From positions 806,001 to 870,000 of the forward strand of contig JAJJXM010000007.1 of assembly GCA_024516155.1 (NCBI GenBank): DNA of 64,000 nt. Reading direction: 5' to 3'. The notes under the pieces were generated by a model that searched no databases, had not been told where the DNA came from, and saw only the letters and a list, made by a program, of their open reading frames with translations. This stretch comes from Pyronema omphalodes. Its lineage: Eukaryota > Ascomycota > Pezizomycetes > Pezizales > Pyronemataceae. Below are positions 8,617 to 20,833 of this stretch, piece by piece. The stretch's first letter is position 1; the number at the start of each line of letters is the position of its first letter. The position numbers and the translations under genes are program-made.

Positions 8617-10922
8617 TATGGAGCATAGAGAGAATATATTGCGATGAAATCAGAATGACATTAAGTTACCACTGTTGTAGGTTTTTGTTCAAATAGGCTA
8701 GTCATCTTGGATTATACTGACTGATTCAGTAATCGCTTATTCGAGCCTTCCCCCGTCAACGAAGCCCTAGATGATAGAAGTAGGGTCCCCGTTCGTCAAC
8801 GTCTTGGTTGGTCTCCAACATGGAGTACTTATTAAATAGATAGCCGATGGTTGATGTAGTAGTGACATGGGACGATGCTACAATTTTCCTATCATAAGAG
8901 GCGTGGTTAAGTCGAAGTGAGCTGAACGGAACATGAGCATAGCAGTGAGACTCTCTGCATATATGTAAGTTCACACATTCAGCGTGGGCAGACTACTGCA
9001 CTTCTGACATGCCTCATAAGTTGCCTGCACGCACCTGGAAGATAACTTTTCCATTACGTCGCCTCTCACGCCCAGGCTTTCAATCTGCATATCCTGCCAA
9101 GTTACATATCTTCAGCGCAGTCGAATGTATCGATTTTTGATGCGGCACCATTTCAGCTTCTGTTATAGTAAGAGAAGTCCCGGGGCCCCCCTGGGCGCTG
9201 CCGGGCATATTTCAACTTGTGTATGTTTCTTCTACACGCTCCACCAACCTTGACCCAACAGTCTGCAGTATGGGAAAACATGGTGGAGAAAGCAGATGCA
9301 TCCTGCCACTGATTTGGTTGGTCACAATCAGAGGTGCTTCAACTTTTAAGTCATCCTGTACAATTTATCAACAAGCATGACTGCTTCTCTCAATGGTCAA
9401 CTAAACTAACATTCGGAAGGATAGAGACGGTCGAGGCAGCAGCAGAGAAAGAGCAAGAGGCCGGGTGGAATACTGGTCTTTCAGCTTTCCAGTTGACAGT
9501 CTTATATAAATATCAAACTCTATGGTTGTACGTTATTTCACCTCTATCGCATACGAATAGAGCGTTACCGCGGTGCTTTCCGAACCGAATCTATGCCCCT
9601 GCCGAATACAGATGCTTCGAGCTTCTTTCAGAAGCCACCCTCTGTTTACAAATCCGAAGTTTAGCAGATGCCCTGTTGGATTCTGGCTATCTAGAAGCAA
9701 TTGGACCTGGATCGTCCAAGCTCCTCTTATAGCATACACCGAGACCCTGATACTGACATCCTGTACAGAAAGAGAAGGCTATGGAATCTTCAGATTCCGT
9801 TGGATTGTAAGTTCAAACAGAGAGAGGCCCAGCTCTCAGTTTTGTTTGACTAATTGTGGATAGATAATTTTTAAGGGATTCCGACACAACCGCATCGGCC
9901 GAATCCCAGAAACAAAAAATCAATTGCAGAATATTGGAGATACAAAGATGAAATGTCAGATAATCAAGTTGATTTTATTTAAAAGGGACTACTGTATGTT
10001 GTTAGTATAATGACCACCTGGTCTGACATCCTCGGACTGCCGGGCTTAGCTGCGCTTGGATAGCCGCTCTGCTTTGGGATATTTTTCTGGAGGACAGACT
10101 CTGTGCCAGTAATAAGCAAATAACTAATGCGTTGAGCTCTGCGATGACTCTCAAGGCTTGGGAAAGCAACATAATGCACCGTTGATGCAATATGGTGCTC
10201 GGACGGAGACACGTTTCTATCCAAACTTCTAGGGATTACTGCTCCACACGTTCATCCTCGCACACGAACCGTCCGAGACACCCATAAGAACAAAATATTT
10301 GCCGAGCCGGAGCAAAATCAAAAATGAGCGGTGTTCTAGGAAGACAATCTAAAATCATAGACGACATTTTAGTGTTTTTAGAGACTTGAAGTCAACAACT
10401 TGTTTACTAAACCACCTTATCAATTTCACTACGAATATAGATACAACATTGTGAAAATCAACTCATACACACGACAAAAATTCACCGAAGTGACGGAAAA
10501 GGAGCTTGCCGGACTTCAAACTTTCGATTGGTACACCTGAAATGGATTTGGAAGTGTTTAGAGCTGTAAGGTAATGTATCTCTGTAGTGCTGCAGGTACA
10601 TCGGTAGCGACGATTCTCGGCATCGTGGAGATGTATCTCTACAGGGTGGCAAGCACATGGGTAATCGGCCAGTCTCGCAGAGTGGTGATATTCCATCTCC
10701 ATCTAGCCCTAGGCCGACTTTTCACTCCTCCCCCCGATAAAAGCCCTCTCTTTCAACGCAGGCAACTGACCTTCTTCACGACTCTCTCCTCATTCTCCAC
10801 CATCCTCCATCCTTTCCAATCTCGCTCAACTCCAGTCCTTCAACAAACTTTTAGTCAATCTCTAGTATATTTTGTTTTTCTTTCTCAATCAGCTTCTGCT
10901 TTGACACTCTTTTAAGTTTCTC
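8617..10922. other. 2.3-kb intergenic region
   Basis: No gene recognised. Open frames at 9334-9863 are over 90 codons long but overlap one another in different frames and carry no motif. TATA-like and CT-rich sequence at about 10733-10920 (GATAAAAGCCC, then a pyrimidine-rich stretch) probably forms the core promoter and leader of the Pro/Thr-rich protein gene that starts at 10923. Confidence 0.45.
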
Positions 10923-13900
10923 ATGTTTTACAAGTCCAGTTTATTACTGGCATTAGCCGCTTTAACGCTTGTTGATGCGTTTCCGGGAAGGAAGTAAGTC
11001 CTCTATCATTGCTTTTTTTGTCACACTCTACCATACCGTTGTTCACTTTGATATGTTCTTGATTCACACAAGTTTCATCCAATTCACGAGCACAATAACT
11101 GACTATCATTCAGCTTCATCAGGCGAGGCATCCGAGGCGATGACGACAGTACTCGCACGGTGAAGACTTATCCCGTCGTTACACTTACTACCACCGAGTC
11201 ATCAACCACGACAGTTGTACTTCCTTGCCAGTCTAAGCATCATGGCTTAACCAACCGTCTCGATGTAAGAACCGTCAGAGAAAATTATCGTAGAGGCGAA
11301 GACGATCCCTACTATCGGTGAGTATCCCTAATTTGACTGCTTAAAGATAAAAGATATACTAACGATGTATCCCAGCCCCTTCACGAAGACCCAGACCGAT
11401 ACTTTGGTATTCACCACTACGTTGTATGAAGGATGCCCGGAGCCCACCAATACGCCGGAACCCAGCTCAACTGCTGAACCTCAGCCAACGTCAACAAAAG
11501 AACCAGAGCCCACATCAACAGGGGAGCCCGAGCCTACTGAGACTGGTGAGCCAACTTCAACTCAGGAACCCTTCCCTACGTCCACAGGAGAGCCCATTCC
11601 CACGTCGACCGACACCCCTTTCCCTACCTCGACCGGAGAGCCCGAACCAACTTCTACTTCAGAGCCAACTTCAACTGGAGAGCCAGAGCCTACTTCAACT
11701 GATGGACCACTTCCTACTTCCACTGACGAGCCTTTGCCCACTTCAACTGAAGTGCCTGGGCCGACCTCAACTGGCGAGCCCATTCCTAGTTCTACTGGAG
11801 AACCCGAGCCAACGTCTTCGGAGGAGCCTGTCCCAACCTCTACTGGTGAACCAGAGCCTACCTCTACCGGCGAACCTATTCCTACATCAACTGAACAGCC
11901 TGAGGCAACGTCATCCCAGGAGCCTGTACCCACTTCGACCGAGGAGCCTGTTCCTACTTCTACCGGGACACCTGAGCCAACGTCTTCTGAGGAGCCTGTT
12001 CCCACCTCAACTGAGGAGCCTGTCCCCACCTCTACTGAGGAGCCTGTCCCCACTTCTACCGGGGAACCCGAGCCCACCTCTACTGAGGAGCCTGTCCCTA
12101 CTTCCACTGGAGAACCTGAGCCCACCTCTACTGAAGAGCCTGTTCCCACCTCAACCGGAGAGCCTGAGCCCACCTCAACTGGAGAGCCTCAGCCCACATC
12201 AACTGAGGAGCCTGAGCCCACCTCAACTGGAGAGCCTGAGCCCACCTCTACTGAAAAGCCTGTTCCCACTTCGACTGGAGAGCCTGTCCCTACCTCTACT
12301 GAGGAGCCTGTCCCCACCTCAACCGGAGAACCTGTTCCCACCTCAACCGGAGAGCCTGAGCCCACCTCAACTGGAGAGTCTCAGCCCACATCAACTGAGG
12401 AGCCTGAGCCCACCTCAACTGGAGAGCCTGAGCCCACTTCGACTGGAGAGCCTGTCCCTACCTCTACTGAGGAGCCTGTCCCCACCTCAACCGGAGAACC
12501 TGTTCCCACCTCAACCGGAGAGCCTGTCCCTACCTCTACTGAGGAGCCTGTTCCCACCTCAACCGGAGAGCCTGAGCCCACCTCAACTGGAGAGCCTCAG
12601 CCCACATCAACTGAGGAGCCTGAGCCCACCTCAACTGGGGAGCCTGTTCCCACCTCTACTGAGGAGCCTGTTCCCACCTCAACCGGAGAGCCTGAGCCCA
12701 CCTCAACTGGAGAGCCTCAGCCCACATCAACTGGGGAGCCTGTCCCTACCTCGACTGAGGAGCCTGTCCCCACCTCAACCGGAGAACCTGTTCCCACCTC
12801 AACCGGAGAGCCTGAGCCCACATCAACTGGGGAGCCTGTTCCCACCTCAACTGGGGAGCCTGTTCCCACCTCAACTGGGGAGCCTGTTCCCACCTCTACT
12901 GAGGAGCCTGTTCCCACCTCAACCGGAGAGCCTGAGCCCACCTCAACCGGAGAGCCTGAGCCCACCTCAACCGGAGAGCCTGAGCCCACCTCAACCGGAG
13001 AGCCTGTTCCCACCTCTACTGAGGAGCCTGTTCCCACCTCAACCGGAGAGCCTGTTCCCACATCAACTGAGGAGCCTGTCCCTACCTCGACTGAAGAACC
13101 TGAGCCCACCTCTACTGGAGAGCCGGAGCCCACATCAACTGAGGAGCCTGTCCCTACCTCGACTGAAAAACCTCAGCCCACATCAACTGGAGAGCCTGAG
13201 CCCACATCAACTGAGGAGCCTGTCCCTACCTCCACTGGAGAGCCCCAGCCGTCTTCTACTGTAGAGCCTGAGCCCACCTCTACTGAGGAGCCTATTCCTA
13301 CTTCTACTGAGGAACCCGAGCCCACATCGACTGGGGAACCCCAGCCTACCTCTACTGGAGAACCTGAGCCCACCTCTACTGAGGAGCCTGTTCCCACCTC
13401 AACCGGAGAGCCTGTCCCTACCTCGACTGAAGAACCTGAGCCCACCTCTACTGAGGAGCCTGTCCCTACTTCCACTGGAGAACCTGAGCCCACCTCTACT
13501 GAAGAGCCTGTTCCCACCTCCACTGGAGAGCCTGTTCCCACATCAACTGAGGAGCCTGTCCCTACCTCGACTGAAGAACCTGAGCCCACCTCTACTGGAG
13601 AGCCGGAGCCCACATCAACTGAGGAGCCTGTCCCTACCTCGACTGAAGAACCTCAGCCCACATCAACTGGAGAGCCTGAGCCCACATCAACTGAGGAGCC
13701 TGTCCCTACCTCCACTGGAGAGCCCCAGCCGTCTTCTACTGTAGAGCCTGAGCCCACCTCTACTGAGGAGCCTATTCCTACTTCTACTGAGGAACCCGAG
13801 CCCACATCGACTGGGGAACCCCAGCCTACCTCTACTGGAGAACCTGAGCCCACCTCGACTGAAGAGCCTGTTCCCACCTCAACTGAAGAGCCTGTTCCGA

Positions 13901-14838
13901 CCTCAACCGAAGAACCCGAGCCTACTTCCACTGAGGAGCCTGTTCCTACTTCCACTGGAGATCCTCAACCGACGTCCACTGAGGAACCAGTTCCCACATC
14001 CTCAGGAGAACCCATCCCCACATCCACTGGAGAGCCGCAGTCAACCATCACTCTTGAGCCGACTATTACCCTAGAGCCTACTTCCACCGCGGGACCTAGC
14101 CCCACAGAGCCAACCGGGGAACCTACTCCTACTCCTACTCCGACTGAGTGTCCATTTGGATTCACTAAGGATCTTCTTATCGTAAGTTTTTGCTATAGGT
14201 TTGATAATTTGTTGCTAATAATACTCAGTTCGATGATTACACCGAGACTTCTGTGCCCGTCTTGAAGCCACAGACTCCATTCCTGTACAAGAGATTTACA
14301 TTTGACGATGGCTGGTTAGTATATATTCCACGGTCGTCCAAACAGTTACTTACACTTCATTAGGTCCCTTGCCAATTGCAACGCCCTTGGATACTACTTG
14401 GATCAGACCTGTAACAACGACACCATCCCGGGTGCTCAGTATCTTTCTCTCCATTCGCCAATCGACAGTACCAAGCCCACATACCGCCGCATTACTTTCG
14501 ACATCGGTAACGACTTTAGCGGGTTTGGCCTTGAGTCCTTCTACGTTTCAACTAAGCCGCTTCGTAAAGGAGACTTCGCCACGATTATTGCCTGTGGTTG
14601 GTCTGTCGCCGATCAATACCGCGAGGGAATTCCAACTTGGTGCGAATACATCAAGTTGGAGGGTACCAAGCCATTCCTGCAGAAAGTTACTGTTGACCGT
14701 TCGGATATTGCGTACATGGTTATTGGAGGTGTTCTAAACTACACTCCCCCTCCACCTGGTGGTGAAGCAAGGGCTCCCAAGGGTAACAAGCCTGTGGAGT
14801 TCCAGCTTGAAGACATTTCTGTTTGCGTTCCGAAGTAA
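10923..14838 (+). CDS. giant secreted Pro/Thr/Ser-rich (mucin-like) repeat protein
   Basis: Five exons (10923-10993, 11114-11317, 11376-14181, 14229-14314, 14364-14838) join in frame to 1213 aa. A signal peptide (MFYKSSLLLALAALTLVDA) is followed by about 90 aa with RR/RG processing-like sites and a single Cys pair. About 110 copies of an octapeptide of the type P-T-S-T-(G/E)-E-P-(V/E/Q) come next. The C-terminal domain of about 190 aa (six Cys, including ANCNALGYYLDQTC, ACGW, TWCEY and SVCVPK) is not one I recognise. The repeats should be densely O-mannosylated and form a stiff extended stalk, so I infer a cell-wall or extracellular-matrix protein displaying the C-terminal domain. No GPI signal or transmembrane segment follows. 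Confidence 0.85.
11450..14150 (+). repeat. 24-bp coding minisatellite with a 480-bp higher-order repeat
   Basis: The array consists of 24-bp units encoding PTSTGEPE-type octapeptides. Near its 3' end, a block at about 13069-13378 recurs at 13549-13858 with an offset of exactly 480 bp (20 units) and only a few differences, including the rare PSSTVEPE variant. This shows recent unequal exchange or slippage inside the gene. Every unit keeps the reading frame. Confidence 0.9.
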
Positions 14839-15334
14839 AGGACGATAGTTTGCTAGATCATTTGCATATGATACATGTTTGTGCTTTGTTTGAAGATGTT
14901 TGACGAGGTTTTACCCACTTGATTTTACTGATTACTTTTCTCTGTGTGGAAAATAGTTGTACCTTTTACAAAAATGACATAGGATCCCTAATACTTACTA
15001 ATAAAACTAATCTAACAAATTCACGCCTGTGTTTGGTATTCACTGTTGTCTTCTGTGATGTTTTGATGTGTTCAAACATAGAACGTCTTCTCTAAGACGA
15101 GCGGGTGTAAACCTGTCACAGTGACTTGGGAGAAATTCGTCCCAGTAAGATTGATTAATCTTGTCATCAACCAGTCGGGTTTTTTGGCGACGAATTGCCA
15201 TTCTATCACCAGGTTCGCCTGTGTACTAATACCTTTCACAATATATTGAATTGTATCCTGGTTATCCGAAGAATTCAATTGTCATTTGTAAATCGTCAAC
15301 ATTCGTTACAGTCATACTTGATCACTCATAGTCG
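14839..15334. other. convergent 3' intergenic region
   Basis: It lies between the convergent ends of the Pro/Thr-rich protein gene and the App1-like gene. I see no gene. A/T-rich polyadenylation-type sequence (AATAAAAC at about 14998) fits a 3' flank. Confidence 0.5.
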
Positions 15335-16893
15335 TTACCTCAACCACCATCCGACAGCACCCACGACAGCCAAAGCACCACTCAATCCAACACTTTTCGT
15401 GGACGCGCCGCTACTGCTGGCGCCCTTTGATGTATTTATACCGCCCGGCAGATTTTGCCAACCAAACGTTACAGTGTCCCGAACACTGGCATTTCGACAG
15501 TCGCCATTTCCGAAGTTCAGTCCCTTCAAATCGTTTGGTGTTCTAAAGAACATGTACATCGCCTGGTCCAGGCCTCTGAATCCACTGGTATCATAAGGGA
15601 AGCGGTTCGTGCTATCTGTTTGGCTGACGTTTCGTAGTAGAATACACATGACGTTTTTGTATGCCTTAGCAGCCGCCGGGTACTCTTGCATGATATCTGA
15701 ATTGGTTATATCGCCGATAAGGACAAAACGACGGTGAGGAAACGTTCGAAGGATTTTTTCAACCAACAATTTACGCACGGAAAACGTCTGATCAACAGTG
15801 GTGAAATTCAGCGGCCTAGTGTCAAAGCTCCCGAGCGGGTAATTCGAGTAGATGAAATCCATATACGCGCGCGACGCCTGTTGTGGTGTAGTGGTTAAAT
15901 AGTGAAAGTGGTACGGCTGCTCCGGATGTTGGCCCTTCCAGTCCGCAAAGAGTTCCGGCATGTTCTCCCATGGCACAAAGTCGCGCGCAAAGGTGTTGAG
16001 CAACCCTTCTTGCGGGTTATAGATCTTGGTTATCCGCAACACATCGTCGATATCGGAAAGAATAATTACACCTTCTGGAGGAATCAAATAGGCGCTTGAG
16101 TTACCGGAGTTGGAAACACTAGTGTGAACATCTAGACGCGTGATCTGTTGTGTCTGAGAGCCATCGGGGAGCCAGGGTTGTTCTCCCCCGCGCGGCACTA
16201 ACGGCAACTGTACAAAGCCGCCGACTTCACCCCGCGCATCGGTCCGTGTTGGCCATACAACCTGCGCGGTCCACGATGACAGATTCTGCTGCGGTGTATG
16301 AAGAGCGAGGAGGAAATCAAGCTGCACATCTGATTGAGGGATGGAGAGTATAGCAGATGTCAAGTTTCGCGCGTTCTGTTGCTCGTGTGGTTGTAGCTGG
16401 TTGATATCAAAGTTTGGCAAAAAAACATTGGCCGCTCGATCCAACACTGCCTGGGATACAATGCTCTGATTGTTTGTCGACATCAGCTGTTTGTACGCCC
16501 ATGCGTGCATCCGCCAATTCCAACCATTGCCGGTCCAATTTGCATATCCACTGGTCTTTGTCAGATTGGGGAAGCGGAAGTCTGATAAAAGCTGCTAGAT
16601 GGAGTATCTCACGGCATATTCAAGACCTCAACAGGGGCCTGATCGTACGCAGCATTGTTGATGTTAAACTTATTGGCGATCTGGTCAGCGCTCGGAAGAT
16701 TGTCGAAAAAATCGGGGAGGATCCCCTGGGTGATGTCCGAAACGCTGATCCCGTTGGCTAAGCTATTAACAACATCGGCAAGAGTACGGCGTTGTAGCTC
16801 CCGTTCAGCGATGTTTGGAACTGCGGAGGCTAAGCTGACGGTTATCAACGAGAATAAGAATAGTAGCGAAAGCATAGCTATCAAAAACCACAC
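15335..16893 (-). CDS. secreted, probably GPI-anchored App1-like phosphatase
   Basis: Two exons (16613-16893 and 15335-16550, minus strand, CAG acceptor) encode 498 aa. The N-terminus is a signal peptide (LSLLFLFSLITVSLASA), followed by GYANWTGNGWNWRMHAWAYK. The catalytic motif DIDDV of the App1 (DUF2183) family, a haloacid-dehalogenase-like DxDx(T/V), lies at about residues 260-264. Family motifs FVPWENMPELFADW, FHYLTTTP, and HRRFVLIGD with nearby D residues follow. Yeast App1 is a phosphatidate phosphatase of cortical actin patches. This protein instead has a signal peptide, several N-glycosylation sites (NRT-, NVS- and NAS-like) and a Ser-rich C-terminus ending in a hydrophobic tail (LSGALAVVGAVGWWL), which suggests cell-surface anchoring. 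Substrate unknown. Confidence 0.88.
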
Positions 16894-17948
16894 TTTTGTG
16901 TAGGATTCCAGAAGGATGGGGTTGGAAGTTAAAACTGGGGTTATCGCGAAAAGCCGACGGGTATCAACGTCATCTCTAAGAAAAGGAAAAAGTAGATGGC
17001 TGGATGCAGTTCATTTTCTCTATGTAGTAGGCATGGTACTTTTAATGTACTGCTCTATACTAATCATTGGCATCGTGCTGAACAAAGCTTGAATTCTATG
17101 TATTTTCTTGGTTTTGGCGCTGGTCTATGCTATATTACTGCACAGCACCTGATCCGGGATAAATTTTGGTTTATTATTCTAGCGAATTTCTTTGTGTCGT
17201 CTAGCAGCTGCCGCTTAAAGTCTAGCCAGTGATTGTCATGCCGGATTCCAACGTGCATGACTTCTATTGGATGCAGATGAAATCTTGACGTCACTTTCCC
17301 GGGAGCTCTCAGCTCGGCATCTCAGAAAAGTACTCATCAACTGCAGGATTCCGCTTTTGTATGTCTCTTCGCGGCGCCCTATCCACCTCTGCCATCCTCA
17401 CCATTCACACAACAACAGCAATGAGCATACAAATACCCCTGTCTATCAGCCACAGCGAGGAGGATGTAGCTACCCGGCAACGGCGAGCACCTCAGCTCAG
17501 TTTTTAAATGTTCCCATGTCTATTGAGGCGTTACGTTTGAGCCATTACATTTTCCAAGAAGTATGGAAATCACAGACACTCTAGCCATATCAGCGTATCA
17601 GAAGGTGTAGTCTCTGGACTAGGAGTGAAGTTACACTGCATGATCTGCCAGTTCTCATGATTACAGGCGAAGTATACGATGCACTTTCTTTTACAGTAAA
17701 GACAACTGCACTGGCATCGGTCGGATAAGTTTAAAAAAAGTATATTTGAACTGGGTGGTAGCTCGGCGAGTCAGACCTTGTGTCAAGCCATCTCAATCAA
17801 CAACTGAGAGGAATCAACATTATCTCATCCTGTATAGTCTCAGCGCGCCAGTATACACCACACAGCAATCAAAAGAACGGCTGTATTGCATCTCTACCTA
17901 TCCCATCGCTTGCACCATCGACAAATCTGAACCTTCGTATCTCCGATT
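16894..17948. other. intergenic, no gene recognised
   Basis: It holds the promoter of the minus-strand App1-like gene and the 5' flank of the RBR remnant. Open frames at 17267-17584 and 17746-18039 have no recognisable motif. The second could supply an alternative first exon for the RBR gene (see that entry). Confidence 0.35.
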
Positions 17949-18744
17949 ATGGGTCTCGGTTGTTTTTCCTGCTCTCGCGGCCAATGCAGCGAGCGCAAGG
18001 AACGAAAAAGTAATCTCCAACCATATCCATCGAATTTAAATACTGATACTCCGCTTAGCCCGCCGCGCAATACCGCGCTGTTCCGCCTGTCTCGAGCCTT
18101 GCGAACCAGTGATTTTCACCCCTGGCGACGAAAAACCTCCCACGCTTGCACCGGTAACAATATTCTGCCAACATGTCTACCATCCACAATGTATGCGAAG
18201 TCTATGGTTATCGATGCGAGACGGTCCACCAGCTCGATGTTGCGGTCGCTTCATCCCTTTCTCTATCGTCTTTCAACTCTTCGACGAATCGCATGAAAGA
18301 GCGGAGATTTCTAGGTTTTTGGTTATGTTCAGAGCTAAGACGGCTAATCCTATTGACTGTTTGAGTTGTAAACGATGGATATTGCCCGAGGACATTGATG
18401 AGCAGCTTGGGTCGGCTTATTGTAACCCGGCCCATGGAGGATGCGGGGAAAATACTTGTGTTTTTTGCGGGAAGGAGGGGCATGCCAAGGGCCCGGCCAG
18501 AGAAAGGAATATACAGCTATTTGGGAAGAAATCGAAGAGTAAAAAGGGAGAGATGGAAAAGAGGAAAGTGGTTTGCACGAATACGACACAGAATCAACAA
18601 GAGGAAATATTATCCCAGAGGCTGTTTGCAAAACATGGTTGGGAAAGGTGTAGAGCGGAGAAATGCGGGGTTAGATTATCGAGATATACGGGGTGTCAGG
18701 AAGTGATTTGTAAATGCGGACAGGCGAATATTTTACCGTTCTAA
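17949..18744 (+). pseudogene. RING-IBR-RING (RBR) E3 ubiquitin ligase, truncated and frame-broken
   Basis: The frame ending at TAA 18742-18744 reads CSACLEPCEP, FCQHVYHPQC and ARCCGRFIPFSIV (RING1), then DCLSCKRWILP, NTCVFCGKEGH (IBR) and GWERCRAEKCGVRL, YTGCQEVICKCG (start of RING2). This order of Cys/His pairs is that of fungal RBR ligases, which pass ubiquitin through a RING2 cysteine. The protein stops right after CKCGQ, where FCY and the rest of RING2 should follow. The most natural start, MGLGCFSCSRG at 17949, is in another frame and needs a one-base shift. An alternative is a first exon from 17746 joined by an intron 18010-18057, which restores frame but lacks family character. I judge it a decaying copy. 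Confidence 0.6.
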
Positions 18745-20762
18745 GAGGGCTGGTTTACCTGGAACCATGAAATCGATATTGGGGTGCTATGGATGATGTC
18801 CGGGGATCGTTTACTTGATCGAAACTATTATTATCACATCACTAGCCTGGCTTTTGTTTTTATTTTTGGGTAGGAATGTTTCTCTTTTGGCGTTCATTGT
18901 TTTGTTTCATGAATATATTTTTCATGATATTTGGTTTGATTTCCTTAGATGGTTTCAACTTTGGGTTGGGGGCGTTTGAATTTGATTTACCAAAGCCTTC
19001 AGATGTCTTGCAGAACATTTTGGTTGAAGTCTGTTTTTCTTTGTGTTGTTCTGTTTTGCTATATATTACCATGTCATATATGTGATGCAATACATATCTA
19101 TTTCCGCTTATCTGCACTCCGCCAACTGCCGTTATTGATACTGTGATGAACGCTCATAAAAAAGTCATAAAATATGGAGGTACTTGCATATGTGCCCCAT
19201 AACCCCTCTTCAATCTTACCGTGCGCAGCTCGTCATATCGGAAATGCTCAGCAGTGTAGCCTAGACTTTAGCCATCATACGAAATTTGGGAACCTAGCCG
19301 TTTGTAGCGATAATAATGGGGAAGAGCCAAGACAACTAATAAAGTACTCTCCTTAACACATTATCATTAAGAACCCTTGGGTCTTTGGTACTGGAAGGAA
19401 GAAATCAAATTATTTTGGGAGAAGATCGACAATTGTCTGAGACTGAGAAAATACAAGTGAAACTCAATCTCCAATTTGTTCGATGAGAAGAAAGCCACGA
19501 ATACCATTCTATGACTTTAATTGGTTAGGTCAAAAGTGGTTGAGAAGCCGAGAGAGAGGCCGCCAGACAAGGTCAAAAGAGACGAGTCGAAGAAGATTAT
19601 AAAACAAAACCGAGCGGGGGTTCAATTATGTATACTGAGATCGGATTCTGCACGTTTATTTTGTTTATTTCCTTTGTTTAGTTATTTGTATCTGGTGGAG
19701 TAGGATACGCCACTTCCGCAGTAATGGCTAGGGTTTCTTGGTGGGGCGCCGTCATGTCCATACCTAGAATAATGACTGCCTAGTCGTAAGGCATGTGGCC
19801 GGGATGGAAGATGATCATTCAATTTTTGTCCTTTGATAATCCAAGTTCGGAAAATGCTTTACGAATACATGCGCAATGCTGAGGAGTGGGGCACCTGAAT
19901 CAAATCTGCGCATCTTAATAGAAGGCCATAATTCTTGATCGCCAACAACAGCATTCAAGTTCACAAAATAAAAAGGCGAACCCATTAAATTGGACTGCTA
20001 CGTGGATGGAGAAAATGATAATATGATAGGCTGGAGCCGGCTACAGGATATGCAGGAGACATTAAAGATGTGTTTAGCAATATCGGACAGTTCTGTCCAA
20101 TTACACACGATTTTTCCGGTTGCAAACATGCTCGTGTTGGTTCACAAATTCTTCTTCGTTTACATATGCATGATTTGGCTTCATCAATCTTCTACGTCTG
20201 AAAAAAGTACCAGTCATGATTTCGATTTATTCTCAAGACAGCCCAAATATTTCATTCGACACCACGCACGTCCATTTCCTATACGATAGCAGAATCCACG
20301 TAACTCGGGATGAAATTGATGCGAGTTTTTTTTTTTTTTTCGCATATGTGAATGATTGTATGTCTTGCATAGGGACGCATAAAATGTAGCAAAGTCGTTG
20401 CATATATGCATCCGGTAGGTAAGCAAGCTTGTTACATATATAGCGAGTAAGAATGTAAAGATATGTGCTTTTCGAGATGGAATACATCTACACAATAGCA
20501 GAACCACCGGACTGCATAATTGGAATGATCAAGTGATAGGCCCTTAAATGACAGTGGCTGTTCAATACTTCAAGATAAGGCACAGCGATTCATGGCCATG
20601 AAGAGCAAAAATCAGCTATTGCAGATATAGAGCTTGCTACGCTGTGTGTAATAGTATTTCTCTATCTCATGGTGACGGCCAATTTGTGGGCTGTTTATCT
20701 CGACGAGTAGATGTGCTTAAACTGTGGTCATATTTTTTTGTTTTTTCTCTCGTATATTCCAA
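18745..20762. other. 2.0-kb AT-rich intergenic region
   Basis: No gene, RNA or repeat recognised. Open frames here are short, overlap in both strands and show no motifs. Confidence 0.4.
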
Positions 20763-20833
20763 GTCGGCATAGTATAGTGGTGAGTACAGCTCGTTGTGGC
20801 CGAGCAGACCCATGTTCGATTCATGGTGCCGAC
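20763..20833 (+). tRNA. tRNA-His (GTG)
   Basis: A 71-nt cloverleaf. The acceptor stem GTCGGCA/TGCCGAC pairs perfectly (7 bp). The D-arm contains TAGTATAGTGGTGAGTA (A-box region), the anticodon stem GCTCG/CGAGC encloses the loop TTGTGGC with anticodon GTG, and the T-arm is CCATG-TTCGATT-CATGG (B-box). A T-run at about 20836-20842 fits a Pol III terminator. No intron. The extra 5' G of tRNA-His is added after transcription and is not expected in the gene. Confidence 0.93.

Noticed and set aside
9334..9863. Overlapping frames of 96-132 codons between RNase H2A and the Pro/Thr-rich gene
   Set aside because: They overlap in different frames and on both strands, with no motif, start context or homologous copy in the window.
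11426..13264. A 612-codon sense frame in another phase over the same array (SLSPPQPESL-type)
   Set aside because: Shadow of the same repeat. It stays open only because each 24-bp unit lacks stops in that phase.
11562..14165. Long antisense open frames (up to 203 codons) of VEVGTGSP-type repeats across the Pro/Thr-rich gene
   Set aside because: They are mirror translations of the 24-bp repeat. They have no start context, signal or splice logic, while the sense frame is supported by a signal peptide, four introns and a folded C-terminal domain.
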